Under the pieces are notes generated by a model that was not told the DNA's origin, searched no databases, and saw nothing but the letters and a program-made list of their open reading frames with translations. Made by a program: the position numbers and the translations under genes. 54,095 nt of DNA, from positions 77,225 to 131,319 of the forward strand of contig NW_006766952.1 of assembly GCF_000275845.1 (NCBI RefSeq), given 5' to 3'. Source of the stretch: Dichomitus squalens LYAD-421 SS1. Lineage: Eukaryota; Basidiomycota; Agaricomycetes; Polyporales; Polyporaceae. Each line of letters starts with the position of its first letter. The first letter of the stretch is position 1. Shown here piece after piece: positions 31,854 to 43,039 of the stretch.

Positions 31854-33857
31854 ATGTCTCTCCTCAATCTCTCGCCAGAGCTCGTTGTTCATATACTCTC
31901 TTATCTCCACTACACCGACCTTCATGCTTGTAAGCGAGTCAACGTTGCCCTCAACCGGCTCATCCAGGGCAGCGTGCTCCTGCAGTACTCGATGCAGCTT
32001 CAGCTCTCGGGTTACGAGGACAATCCCAGCTCAACCATGGTCATCTTGGATAAGCTGAAGCTCTTGAAGCAGCAAGAGTCTGCGTGGTCGCGTCTTGACT
32101 TTCAGACGCAAACGTCTGTGCGCATACCGTTCAACCCGTCGAGCATCTATGATCTTACGGATGGTGTTCTCCTCCTGGGCGAGTCCGTCTCCGGCATTCA
32201 GTCTGGTGCGGACAAGATTCGGTGGACACGACTCTCTGATCTAGTTGCTGTGGACGCACGTCGTGAACATTGGGAAAAGATCGACGTCGGAGCCCACATC
32301 ATCGATGTAGGGCTCGCCGTTCAGGAGCATGACCTCATCGTGGTCGCCACCGAGTGCGTAGATATGAGTCTTATCATAGACCATGTGGAGACCAGCATAC
32401 TGAGAGTGTTTTATGTAGTCGAGAAACGGATGATCACCAGACTGTCTTCGAGCTACGCTTGATACAGCTATCTACCGGTCTCAGTCACCCACTCGCCTCC
32501 TCACCACTGCTGACCCTAGCAACAATACCTTCGCCTCCTGAACAAGTGGCCGGTCAATGCAGTGTATGCATTGAGATTATCGGTGATCTGCTATGCTTCA
32601 TGTTTCACTATCCATCTGGATCCACGACCCCTCCTGCTATGTTCGAAGTATACAATTGGAAGACTGGGCAATGCTTGCAGGTACGCACTTCCGCCTCTTT
32701 CCCATGCCGTATATGCGTTGCCAACGACCGCCAAAGCTACGTGGGATCGATTGTCCGAGCTATTCCACGTTCACGTTCCTGGCCCCCGATATCATAGCGC
32801 TACCAAATTGCACAGACAACGCTATCGAACTATGTCGCATAGGCGCTCGACCCGGGAAAGACGGCAAACCGCTGGAGCTCCAGACTTCCTGCATTCTCCA
32901 GCTTCCCCGGCTTGGGACGGGGCACTCGATCGCTCAGGTCACTTGTCGGTCAGAACCGAAGATGACGAATGCGACACGGAACGCGCGACCGTTTCGCTCC
33001 AAAGAGCCATTCCATCTAAATCCCAAGAACGCGATAGTCATCTTCAACGTCATGACGCATGACAGCCATGGCTTCCACGAGTGCCTCACGCTGATTGTAC
33101 ACACGGCTTCCCTTCTCTCCGCTCTCTCCGCCAAGAAACCTCCCACAATCTCAATATCTGTAGACGGAATCCCTATCGCCGGGTTGAGCGATTTGCCGTC
33201 GGACGACCCAACTCCTCGCATCCCCTGGGCGCAATGGGGCCCCCGCTCCTGTCGGTGGCTGGAAACGTCGTTCGGCGCGAGCCGTTGGATAACGACAACG
33301 TGTGGGCAACGTTACGTTACGGTGGAAGAAGACCCCATCGAGGATGACTCAACGCGCTCAACGATCGTCGTGTACGACTTCAACCCACACACCGTCCGCC
33401 GTCTCGCGGCCGCGCACCGCAAGAAACGGCGGCGGCTTCGCGGGTACTGGGACGTCTCACTGCCCGAGGGCGAGCTCGCGGTGGGCAGCGTGGAGGGTGT
33501 GGCAACGTTTGCACGCCTCGAGGACGCGGTGCTCATCCCGTTCACGGACCCGAAGACGAGGGTCATTGGGCAGATTCAGTGCGAGCCGACGGAGCTCATG
33601 GCGGGGTACGCGACGGAGTATAGAATATTCGACGAAACTGTGCGGACGAGCTTGCCTTTTGCGCAGCTGAGTTCGTTTGAGACGTTCGCTTATGGCGCCG
33701 TATTGTTGGACAGGAATATGATCATTGGAGTGAAGGTGAGCGCTACTTGTATGGCTGAGGTATCTGATGTTGACGAGTAATCGAGACGCAGCTGAATGAC
33801 TCCGACGACATCAAAGAATTGGTAATCCATTCCATTGGGTCGGGTCGCGCAGGATAG
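31854..33857 (+). CDS. F-box protein
   Basis: Four exons: 31854-32353, 32407-32680, 32737-33735, 33792-33857; 612 residues. The N-terminus is a canonical F-box (LSPELVVHILSYLHYTDLHA ... ALNRLI). Later motifs such as EVYNWKTGQ, SRWITTTCGQR and VYDFNPHTVRRL are shared by a large expanded F-box family in polypores. F-box proteins are adaptors that bring substrates to SCF ubiquitin ligases; the substrate is unknown. The first intron (32354-32406) is the least certain: a donor at 32358 (GTAGAT) with acceptor before 32441 would also keep the frame. The last intron is optional, since reading through gives a stop at 33778-33780. Confidence 0.82.
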
Positions 33858-34276
33858 GCCTCCTGCAGTGTACGACAACGAAAACGCATCCTCGTATCAT
33901 TATCTTACTACTTAAAATGTTTGCCGTCACCAGTTAACCGTCATGTATTCAAGGGTCGGTTTTCCCTATATCGTTCTGTGGACCGAAGTGGTGTGCCATA
34001 TTGACAGCGGCAGCGATCTGATAATATGTGTGTCATTGTGAGCTTGATCTACCGTATAAGTTAGACGATACTACTGATATGCGAAGCTATGCGTAAGAAG
34101 GCGCAGTACAATCTAGATCCATGTAGTCCGAGTCCAGAGGAGTTGAACGAATACTGCTACATGAGGACAGATGAGTGACTAGTGGATCCAAAATCCTATA
34201 TCACAGCGTAGACAACTATCGAAAGCGAATCAATCACAGAACTATATTCGAGATGGACGTCATCATCTCGTGGTCC
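33858..34276. other. intergenic, convergent 3' regions
   Basis: Between the F-box gene (+) and the next minus-strand gene. AT-rich, no ORF of interest. Confidence 0.6.
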
Positions 34277-35335
34277 TCATTTATCGCGTACTGGGTTATT
34301 ATACACCCTACGGAGCTCGAGCTCGACGTTGTGTGCCTTGCAGGCAGCCACAGCCACAGCCCACCCTTGGGGCTCTTGCGGGCCTGTATTGACAATGATC
34401 TTCCTCCGCCGCGGCGGTGGCGGGTTCTCCTCCTCAGGATCGACGCGTGTCTTGAAGAAACCGAGCGTCAGCGCGGAGACGATGTTCCACGCGGACAGGG
34501 AGCTGAACTGTCCGTGCGACGTGCTGTAGTGGACGGGTGGCACCTCGATGGTGACAAGCGTGACGTTCGGCGGCGTAGTGAGGTTCTTCAGGAAGTAAGG
34601 CGTGTCGATGTGCAGGTGAGACAGGTTTGGGAAGAGCGTCATGAGGTAATACGAGAAGCAGTCGTCGTAGTGCCGCTTCCCGGGTGGAGGCGACGGACGG
34701 TGGTTATGGCATATGCACCGAGGAAACTCGCGCACGCGCAAGTACGTCACCCCTTCTACAGAAAACTTCGGGAGGATGTAGCGATTGCTGTGCGTGTACG
34801 TCCAGCGGAGGGACATGCGGCGCGTGTCCGGGTATTGTGACAGGAAGTGGAACAGCGGCTGGTAGGGGAGCGTGTACTGATCGTTCGACGGCAGCTCTTT
34901 GACGAGCACGTGTAAGGACTTGCAGGCCGGGATGTAGCGAGCGATCCGCACGTAGTCCGTTCGGTACTGGAAGCCGGAGCCGGGGCATATCCAGTCCGCG
35001 AGGACGATGTGCAGCTCGGAACGAACGAAGAACCCTGTGGCGTCCGGGTGGACGCGCTCGTTGTCGCCTTCGTAATCCGGGTCGAGGCCCCAGCGACGCT
35101 TGACGAGACACCTGTAGGCTTTGAAATCCTCCGGGGTGCGTATCGCGACGATTCGCAGTGCGGCGTTCTGCATAGCACCGTTGAATGAGTGGGAGACCAT
35201 GGAGATTGAGTTGTAGAAGTCCCAACGGAGGGCCCAGTCACCATTGACGATGGTCAACCAGGCTTCGCGGACGACGTCGAAGATGATTTCAGCAGGCAAC
35301 ATCTGAGTGCGAAGGGAAGAAAGGTGCGGCGGCAT
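34277..35335 (-). CDS. F-box-like protein, single exon
   Basis: Uninterrupted 352-residue frame from ATG 35335 to TGA 34277-34279. The N-terminus MPPHLSSLRTQMLPAEIIFD, followed by VREAWL and a DFYNSISMVSHSFN stretch, is an F-box-like start (P-x-E-I-I-x-x-V then a second helix). The rest is rich in Tyr/Trp/His and aromatic beta-strand-like segments without a domain I can name. Many basidiomycete proteins have this layout (F-box plus a divergent leucine-poor repeat region). The absence of introns in a 1-kb gene is unusual for this window. A role as an SCF adaptor is inferred from the N-terminus only. Confidence 0.78.
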   Translation of the reverse strand: MPPHLSSLRTQMLPAEIIFDVVREAWLTIVNGDWALRWDFYNSISMVSHSFNGAMQNAALRIVAIRTPEDFKAYRCLVKRRWGLDPDYEGDNERVHPDATGFFVRSELHIVLADWICPGSGFQYRTDYVRIARYIPACKSLHVLVKELPSNDQYTLPYQPLFHFLSQYPDTRRMSLRWTYTHSNRYILPKFSVEGVTYLRVREFPRCICHNHRPSPPPGKRHYDDCFSYYLMTLFPNLSHLHIDTPYFLKNLTTPPNVTLVTIEVPPVHYSTSHGQFSSLSAWNIVSALTLGFFKTRVDPEEENPPPPRRRKIIVNTGPQEPQGWAVAVAACKAHNVELELRRVYNNPVRDK

Positions 35336-37308
35336 CTTGGCCTCTCCTAGGTGGCGAAGACATTAGGAATGGAGGCGACTCGGCCGTGCGAACCTGATCC
35401 AGGGTCGGGTTGAAGCACAAACATGGACTCACAGTCGAATATGATCTCTTCGCAACTACCGGGATGTGCTTGTCTTGGAGGGAATTACAACGGATACTGA
35501 AACAATCGCTCGCGGTAACAATCGAGCCCTCTGCGCGACCCAGGGGCAGAGGACCTGGTGGTAGGAAGACAAGTATCTGCCGTCCACAATCCAAGTATAC
35601 TTGACGTCCCGGGACTTGCCGAGCCTGTGGTCAGAATCTGGGACATATATAAACTGTAATTGTGTTCATACGCATGCCCAGATGAGAAGACGCGAGGCAG
35701 CCCCGCCTCCGACACGGTCAATGTCTGTAGCGCTGTTCGGATGTGCAACTGACGTACATATTGACTGCAAAGCTCACGCGAGCCCATTCCCAGGTAGTCT
35801 GATAACCATCTCGGGCCGGACATGGACAGAAGCCTCGAACTCGGAGATTGTGCTGTTCAAGCGTCCGCGTAGTCGCAACACTGTGACAGCTGTATGTGCT
35901 TCCTTGCTTAGCCGCCTAGTACGCCCAGCCTTCTTTGCCAGTACCCTTCCACCAGACAACGCACGTCCTCCTTCCCCAGTGAGATGGACACCCACAACAT
36001 TGCGTTCTCCGTACTGATCGGTCACGAATACACAGCACAGTGGCAGAGCAAAACGAAACACAGACAGCTTGGGAAGCGCTCATCACGGCAGGAACCTGCA
36101 TGTACACAGGTTGAGCTGGCACGGTCGACACAGCTTGAAAGAGAACGTCTGCGAGCACTGCAACCACCTGGCGATGCCGATCGTCTCCCACAGTAGTGAA
36201 GCATGTGTTCCTCGGCACAGACCACTTCTCCTCGCTTTGGGGAAGATTGGCAGGGCCCGTTCCTGGTGTCGACCGAATGCTGACGACAAGGTTCATCCAA
36301 GTTTAGGCAAAAACTGGGCATAGGCATCCATTGCGACCATTCTCTGACATGCGATTGCTATAGTCAGATAGGAGGACAGGAGGCAGGGAGAGGTTTGGAT
36401 AGCCTGAGCGAGGCTCTGAGAAGAAGAAAGATGGTGCGTGCCATCGATTCGCAGTTGCGCATTCGACCAGATATTCACAGAAATGAATCAGGACGGACTT
36501 ACGTTAGTTATCCAGATCTCCTGTCCACACACAGCGTCTTCGAATTGTGGGTCCTAGCCATGCGTGGTCCATTCCACGTTGTGATGACTAAGGTTTGGTG
36601 AAGTCCGGCCTTCATCAGATGCTCGCAACCTGGGCGGGTTCGCCGATAATGATTGTTCTTGCGGATCGTCTGCGAATTCTCCGTGGCAAGCTATATCCGG
36701 GCCCTTGCTGGGGAGGAAGTTTGAGCGAGGCCTGTGAGAGCCATCTTTTGATCGGTCAAACTATGAGACGACAGTATAGCTTCCTCACCGCTGATATTGA
36801 TTGCAGCGCCACCGCAGCTAGGCCAATACGCTACCCATTGAAGACCGGGAAATACCTGAAAGCAAGAGCGGACGCCGCGAGTGGCACAACGTACGATATG
36901 TCCTACTATGTGGTCCAATGTTGGTTATTGTAAACGCGGAAGATCGTGAGCGCCGAATCTGGCGCCCAGCGGCCGTCGGGCCCCTATCAGTGCTGAGTAT
37001 CTCTCTCTACAGACAGCCATCTCAGATCCCAGTGCTGAATCTGGTGTTGACATATCGCGTACTACTTAGCTTCAGAATGGCGTTCCGGTACGCGGCGATG
37101 AAACAATCCGAGGAGGTTGGGGTCGAAACTGCAGGATGAAGGTGACGGCCATGGCCAGCACTTTCCTCATAACGCTACAGCCCACTGGCACTACACACGC
37201 TCAGGAAGGGTGGGCAACACGATTGTGAGGCGGTGATCACCTATGCTAACGCTCGTACAGAGATTACAATGGCGCATAGAGATATAGATATACAGTGGCT
37301 GGAATGCA
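35336..37308. other. long intergenic region, no gene recognised
   Basis: About 2 kb. A plus-strand TATATAAA at about 35646 is not followed by a convincing gene. ORFs up to 138 residues overlap on several frames with no domain, so a decayed or unrecognised multi-exon gene cannot be excluded at 35700-36330. No inverted-repeat element noticed. Confidence 0.4.
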
Positions 37309-38951
37309 CTACGCGGCCTCCTTCGCAAGCTTGGCCGCCTCCTGACCAGCCTTCCTTCCGAACACCGCGCCGCCAGTCAACCCACTTCCACCCGGGTAGT
37401 TGCTGTAGAACAGTCCGCCCACCAGCTCGCCAGTGCAGAAAAGCCCTCGAATAGGCTTTCCCGTAGCGCCGGAAATGACCCCGGCGGTCTCTGGGTCAAT
37501 CGCCAGACCACCGAAAGTGAAGGTAATCCCGCAAGTCACCTTGACAGCGAGGAAGGGGCCATTCTCGAGTGGGAGCGCCCAGTTCGACTTGGGGAGGTCA
37601 AGCTTGAGGCTGCTTGACTGTGTCGAAACGCCGTCCTTCACCGCGGGGTCCCACCGTGCGTCTGCCTTCTCCGCCTTGAACGCGCGGGTAGCATCGTTGT
37701 ACCGTGTGATCGAATGGACGAATGCGTCCTTGTCCTCCAGTCCCTTCTCGAGGAGCTTCGCGGCGAGCTCCTCGATGGTGTCGGCCCAGATCTTCTCGAC
37801 GACATCATCCGCATACTCCTCCTTGCGCAGCCAAGGAACGACGGTGCTATCGTACACCTGGAACGCGTAACCGCCCGGCTGGGCCATGATCTCGCGACCG
37901 AACTTGGCGTACGTATAGTTGCGGAAGTCTTCGCCCTCGTCAACGAAGCGCACGCCGCGAGCATTAAGCATCAGCCCAAGCGGGTAGCCGGACTTCGTGA
38001 ACTGGTTACTGAGCACCCGGTCCCCGCGGTCATCAGGAGCATTCGCATCCCAGCAAGTCGAATGGCAACCCTTGAAATCGCCCGTCAACCGCGCGCCAAC
38101 GCGTTGGGCGAGCAATAGCCCGTCTCCTGTGTTGTACGGAGTACCGCGGACCTATGTCACACAAAGTATGTGAGATGCGGGTCCATCGAAGCGAAGAGCT
38201 AGATAAGATGCCGGGTTACCTTCGCCCGTTCCCAGTCCGGTCCCAGGTATTGCGACCGCAAGGCACGGCTTGACTCGAAACCTCCACATGCGAGAACGAC
38301 CGCGGGCGAGCGCAGGGTCTTCGCTTTGCCACCTCGGGAAACGACGAGACCAACGATGGATCCTCCCTCTACTGCGATCTCGGTCGCGGGAGTGTCGAAC
38401 CACGTCTCTATCCCGGCAGCCTCGAGCGCAGCCCCGTGGGCGGCAATGAGGCCCTTCCCGCCGTCATGATCGACGCCGAGTGCCAGACCTCCCCAGAAGA
38501 CCTGCCGTCCGTTGACGAGATAAGCCTGCCGGTGGAATGAGAAGATAAACGGGACGCCGACGCGCTCCCGGAGCCACCCCACTGCATCGCGCGAGCCATC
38601 TACGACGGCTTTCACGACCTGCGGGTCTGGTCGGCCCTCTCCGAGGCGCATGATATCGCGCGTGAAGTCATCGGCGGTGTACGGATCCATGTCGATGTTC
38701 TTCGCCGCGTCAGGTGATACGTTCGTCACGATAGGAAGGAGGTCCTGCAGACCGCCGTGCACCGTGCGATGGGCACCGGCGGTGAAGTAACCGTTACCCC
38801 CGACCCATTCCGGGGGGCATTTGTCGACGATGAGGACGCGCTTGCAGCCGGCGTCGTGAGCAGCGAGGGCTGCACAACTGCCTGCATGGCCCGAGCCGAC
38901 GACAATGCAATCGAAATCGAAGTCGGAGGTGGTAGTGGCGTTGGCGGACAT
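37309..38951 (-). CDS. FAD-dependent dehydrogenase, fumarate reductase/tricarballylate-dehydrogenase-like
   Basis: Two exons on the minus strand: 38951-38220 and 38151-37309, 68-bp intron in phase 0; 524 residues. The N-terminus has the Rossmann dinucleotide motif CIVVGSGHAGSCAAL (GxGxxG at about 19-24) followed by VLIVDK. The middle has GPDWERAK, GTPYNTGDGLLL and the C-terminal FAD clamp GLFCTGELVGG...YPGGSGLTGG. This is the FAD_binding_2 family, which includes soluble fumarate reductases, tricarballylate dehydrogenase (TcuA) and ketosteroid dehydrogenases. The substrate cannot be read from sequence alone. It has no signal peptide, so it is likely cytosolic or peroxisomal. It shares a 729-bp divergent promoter region with an SDR gene. 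Confidence 0.9.
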
Positions 38952-39680
38952 CTCGGGCGGATGGGAACTGGGAGGACGCGGTTGGCAGTTATGTTGACCC
39001 TGAGTGCGACCTGCTGAGAGTGTAAATAAAGGAAATAGATACAGAGTTCAGTACCAGGAGTCATGGGGGCATCTACTGACTCCCCTGGGACGTACGTCTC
39101 GGCCGAGTGTGGGGGTCATCGGTGCTTCGGGGACATCATTCTCTCCCGCTTGATAGGATCGACATCAGGCGTTGAAGGTTTGAATCGCCAGTCTATGAGT
39201 CAGGCTCGAATTGGCAGCGACATGGTTCGGGTTCCTTCTGCCACATCGAGAAGCAGACATAGATATATGCACCCAGAGTGTTGGATTCCTTTGGTGGGAG
39301 CTTTGGCGATGGCGATGGTCGAGGCCAAGAAGCAAATGATCGCTCAGCGCTCCACGACGGACGGCGGGGCAGACAGGTTGCTTTCTCCCTTCACGCAGCG
39401 ACACACACGCTACGCCAACTGCGACTTCGTCTGCTGGATATGGCCCGTCGGCTTCTCCCTATCAGCCGTTCAGACAGACCTCGTGCCAATGTTGCTGGGC
39501 CGATTGCTCTGGCATGACCTCGTCGCCGTGCAGGTCCGTCCAAGCGTACGGTCCGGAGGTCCGCTGTCATCCCAAGGCTTTCAACGTGCTCTGCAGCGGC
39601 GTTTTGTACATATCCCCCGCTCGGTCCCAGCCTTCTCTACGTTGCCATCTATCCCCTCAGACAGAGCAGGGCACGCCAAG
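38952..39680. other. divergent promoter region between two oxidoreductase genes
   Basis: 729 bp between the FAD dehydrogenase (-) and the SDR (+). No conserved ORF; long shadow frames run through it. Could be a bidirectional promoter. Confidence 0.5.
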
Positions 39681-40871
39681 ATGTCGGAATCTCTTCGCTT
39701 CGACACAATATTCAACCTTCAAGGACGCGTCGCTTTGGTCACCGGAGGCGGCACGGGCATCGGCTTCCAGATCTCTTCGGGGCTAGCGGCCAACGGCGCA
39801 AAGGTGTATATCACAGGGCGGAGGAAAGATACCCTCGATAATGCTGTCAAGGAGTTCGGGGAGAAGCATCAGGATGCAACTGGATCTATAACTGCGTGAG
39901 TCTCGCAGTGTCCATCCTCCCCAGAGCGCTGGTGTTCGAAAGGCGCGGTATAAGCTCATCCACATGGCTGAACACGTTGCCAGATTGACGGTGGATGTGA
40001 CAGATCGCACAAGCATCGCAGCTGCGCGCGACCTCATTGCGTCTAAAGAGGGAAGGCTTCACATTTTGGTGAACAAGTACGGAGTCTGTGCTTATCTGAG
40101 AGGTCGCCGTCTGACGAATGCGCATCGCCGCGATGATAGTGCTGGTCAGACCGGTCCTGTATCGCCATGGTTCGAGAACCCGAATGCACCGCAACGTCAG
40201 AACGCAGAGACCATCGGGCGGTCTCTCTTCGAAGGCGAATCGTTCGAGAGTTGGTCGAATGTATACAACGTCAACACTTTCTCTATATTTTTCGTTACTA
40301 CGGCGTTCCTTGGTCTCCTCGCCAAAGGCTCCGAGGATGTTGCAGGCTATACATCGTCAGTTATCAACATTACGAGCGTGAGCGGTATAGTCAAGCTTGC
40401 CCAGAACCACGTAAGTGATACGTTGCTGCGTCCGCTTGGTGGCACAGACAATGACTCCTAGTCGTTCAGTTCGCGTACAACAGCGCGAAGGCGGCGGCTT
40501 CCCACCTGACTAAGATGATGGCCACCGAATTTGCAGTCAAGAACATCCCCGTTCGCGTCTGCGCGGTTGCTCCCGGAGTTTGGGAATCCGAGATGACCGT
40601 AGCCAAGATCACCCCCGACCTAGTAGACCACGTCGGCAAGGGGTTGCAGCCAGTTCCCGCTAAGAGACCAGGCCTGTACGTTTTCCCTTTCGCATGCATT
40701 AAGACTGACATTGGTCGGCTTCGAGCTCTGCTCATGATGTTACGCGTATACAGTGCCGGGGAGATAGCCGGGACGGTGATATACCTCGTCTCCCCTGCAG
40801 GATGCTACACCAACGGCCAAGAGATCGCGGTCGATGGCGGTTACCTGATGGTCAACCCCTCCACATCGTGA
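39681..40871 (+). CDS. short-chain dehydrogenase/reductase (classical SDR)
   Basis: Five exons: 39681-39895, 39984-40076, 40140-40410, 40470-40675, 40754-40871; 300 residues. The cofactor motif TGGGTGIG lies near residue 22. The NNAG motif is created only after splicing at 40076/40140. The active site is Ser in NITSVSG plus the Y-x3-K motif (FAYNSAKAA, created by the 40410/40470 splice). The C-terminal VDGGY ends the fold. The GRR after the second strand favours NADPH. All five exons rebuild standard SDR landmarks, which supports the model. Substrate unknown; this group includes gluconate-dehydrogenase-like and carbonyl reductases. The open frame extends far upstream of ATG 39681, but without domain content. 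Confidence 0.9.
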
Positions 40872-41289
40872 AGTCTACAATGGATTGACGATAGAGAGAC
40901 ACAGTAAGTGCTACAGTGGACGTGCGGTACACATACAAGCAAGTTCTCTGATGCGGGTCGAGAAGTAGGGTAGGCATAGGATAAATTAGCGAGCTGTAGG
41001 AATGTGGCAGCGCAATCGGCTACGCTTGGGCCATCTGTTCAGGTGAATGTACCAGTATACGACCAGTGTTCAATACCAGAGTGTACGAATGCGGGCCGTA
41101 GCGAGGGTATGAGAGTGGAGGACAACATTAGGGTAGAGTAAGGTGAGCCAATGCAAAAGTATCTGTTTGGAAGGTCCGGTGTCGTGTCACGTCATGTCAT
41201 CATGTAATCGTATTGCAGGCTCATCGCAGGCCTGCCACAGCGTAAATCATTGTCAGCGCAAACCGCACAGTAGCAAGGAAACGGGAACC
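40872..41289. other. intergenic, convergent 3' regions
   Basis: Between the SDR gene (+) and the F-box gene (-). Nothing coding seen. Confidence 0.6.
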
Positions 41290-43039
41290 TCAGCGGAAGC
41301 GCGCTTTCTTCGACGCCCGAGCATACCTCATGTCCACTTCTCGTCCCCCCTCCCACACCTTCAGCAGGATGCCCACCGCCGCGATCCACTGCAGCGACCG
41401 CCAGTCGACGTGTTTGCAGTCGCGGATGTACAGCGCGGAAATCGCGGGCACGGCCCCAGGCGGGATGCTCTGGAGATACACTCCGCTTAGGCGGTTGATA
41501 ACGTCCAGAATTGCTTCCGCTGTCAGCTTCTCGCTCCGGACCAACGCCAGTGCGCGCAGCCTCCTGCCCGCGTGCCGGAGCGCGTGGCAGAGGAACGGAT
41601 GCGTGACCTGCGGGCCCTCGAGGGTGAGCGTCAGATGCGGCTTCCCGGGGAATGCTAAGGTGGCGAGCAGCGACGCGAGGAACCGTTCGTCCAGCCACGC
41701 ATGCGCGAGGTGCAGGCTGCTCAGTGCCGGGAGGCGGGGAAATGACTTCAGGACGTTACGGAGATGTGGGAACACCTCAGGGTGCTGAGAGTGGCGCGGT
41801 GCGGCTGGGGACACAAGGTAGAGCGAGCGGAGGACAGGGAGCGACAGGTGCGGGAGGGTATACGTCAGCGCAGGCGGAACGTCGGCCCCGTCGATGTACA
41901 AGGCGAGCTTCTTGAGTCGGGGCAGGATAACGGAGCGCGAGAACGACGCGGAGAGGGCGTAGCGCGAGGCCGAGTCGCCCTTCCATGGAAACGCTAAACG
42001 CAGCTCCTCCAGCCCTGCTGACACTTGTAGCATGTAGAGCACCTCGGACGCAGCTTGGGCGCCTCGAGTAAACCCGTGGTGTGTGTAGTCCAGAAATGTC
42101 AGGTTCTGGAATACTGACGGAGACCATGCCAGACGGATGCCCTGTATGGTTACGCGGCGCAAACGAGGCGCGAATCCGTTGAATAGCGCGAACTCCTTCG
42201 TGTCGTCATTCTCGGGGTAAACGAGGGTCAGCTCGCGAAGGGCAGGGGCTTCAATTGTAGGAGAGTGGCCGCAGCACGCAGATAAAGCGGCGTTCCATAG
42301 GAATGGCGCGTATCCGTTGAACCGAACTTCTAGGGAGCGCCAGCGGTGTATGTAGGGGATGGCAACGTGCATACACAGTTGGACGTGATTGTAATAGCCA
42401 AGGTGGGACATCGCGCTCTGGGGGCAGAGCTGGATGTCGAGAGTGCATGCCTTGGCGCGGTGTATCCTATAGTTCCACATCAGTAGACTGCCTGCATCCA
42501 GGGTAATGCGTCGCCATAGGGTAGGCGTGTGGAGTGCGGCATATCTCCAAGCCCTGCAAACGTGAGAGACTGTGACGGGAAACATCACATCCTCTTCAGC
42601 GCCCAGAACGAATATGTGCGCGAGAACCTCCGGTGGGAGTTGTGTGATTCGGTGCGGAAGACGGATAGGATGGCGCGCTACATGATGTCGGGAGCGCGCT
42701 TTCGTGTTCGTATTCGCGGGAGTCGTGATGGTCGTCGCAGCTTGAGCATGGGTCCTTCGGTCACGTTCGCGGTCGTGCTTTGGCGGCTCTGTTCGCCAAT
42801 GCGGTCAAAGGAGGAAGGGGCGCGAGTGGAGCGGACGGGACTGACTGAATTGCGGTTCTTTTCTCCTGTGGACGATACAATGATGGTCAATCGCGCGATC
42901 GAAGGAGGACTCCCCGCGGGATCGGCGGAGCCGGCGCGAATACTCACTCTGTGGCATAGAACGACTTGACTGCATCGAGAATCGATCGAGGGAAGGCCGC
43001 GGGCTCCTGTTGGCGAGCGCGCTTGAAAGAAAAGGGCAT
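41290..43039 (-). CDS. F-box protein with leucine-rich-like C-terminal region
   Basis: Three exons on the minus strand: 43039-42948, 42865-42846 (20 nt), 42788-41290; introns of 82 and 57 bp; 536 residues. The main exon encodes a clear F-box (ITQLPPEVLAHIFVLG ... VSHVCRAWRYAAL) preceded by a charged linker. It continues into a long region of LTLVYPENDD / LKKLALYIDG / LSSLHLAHAWL segments, an irregular LRR-like solenoid typical of fungal F-box proteins. A TGA in frame just upstream of the main exon forces a splice; the two upstream exons give a continuous frame from ATG 43039 and skip it. The 20-nt second exon is the least certain part. Role: probable SCF adaptor, substrate unknown. Confidence 0.78.

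Noticed and set aside
39063..39680. In-frame extension of the SDR
   Set aside because: The SDR fold starts right after ATG 39681; the extension has no domain and covers the promoter region.
42678..42947. 89-residue minus-strand ORF upstream of the third F-box
   Set aside because: It reads intron sequence and an out-of-frame part of the F-box gene; splicing around it gives a better frame.
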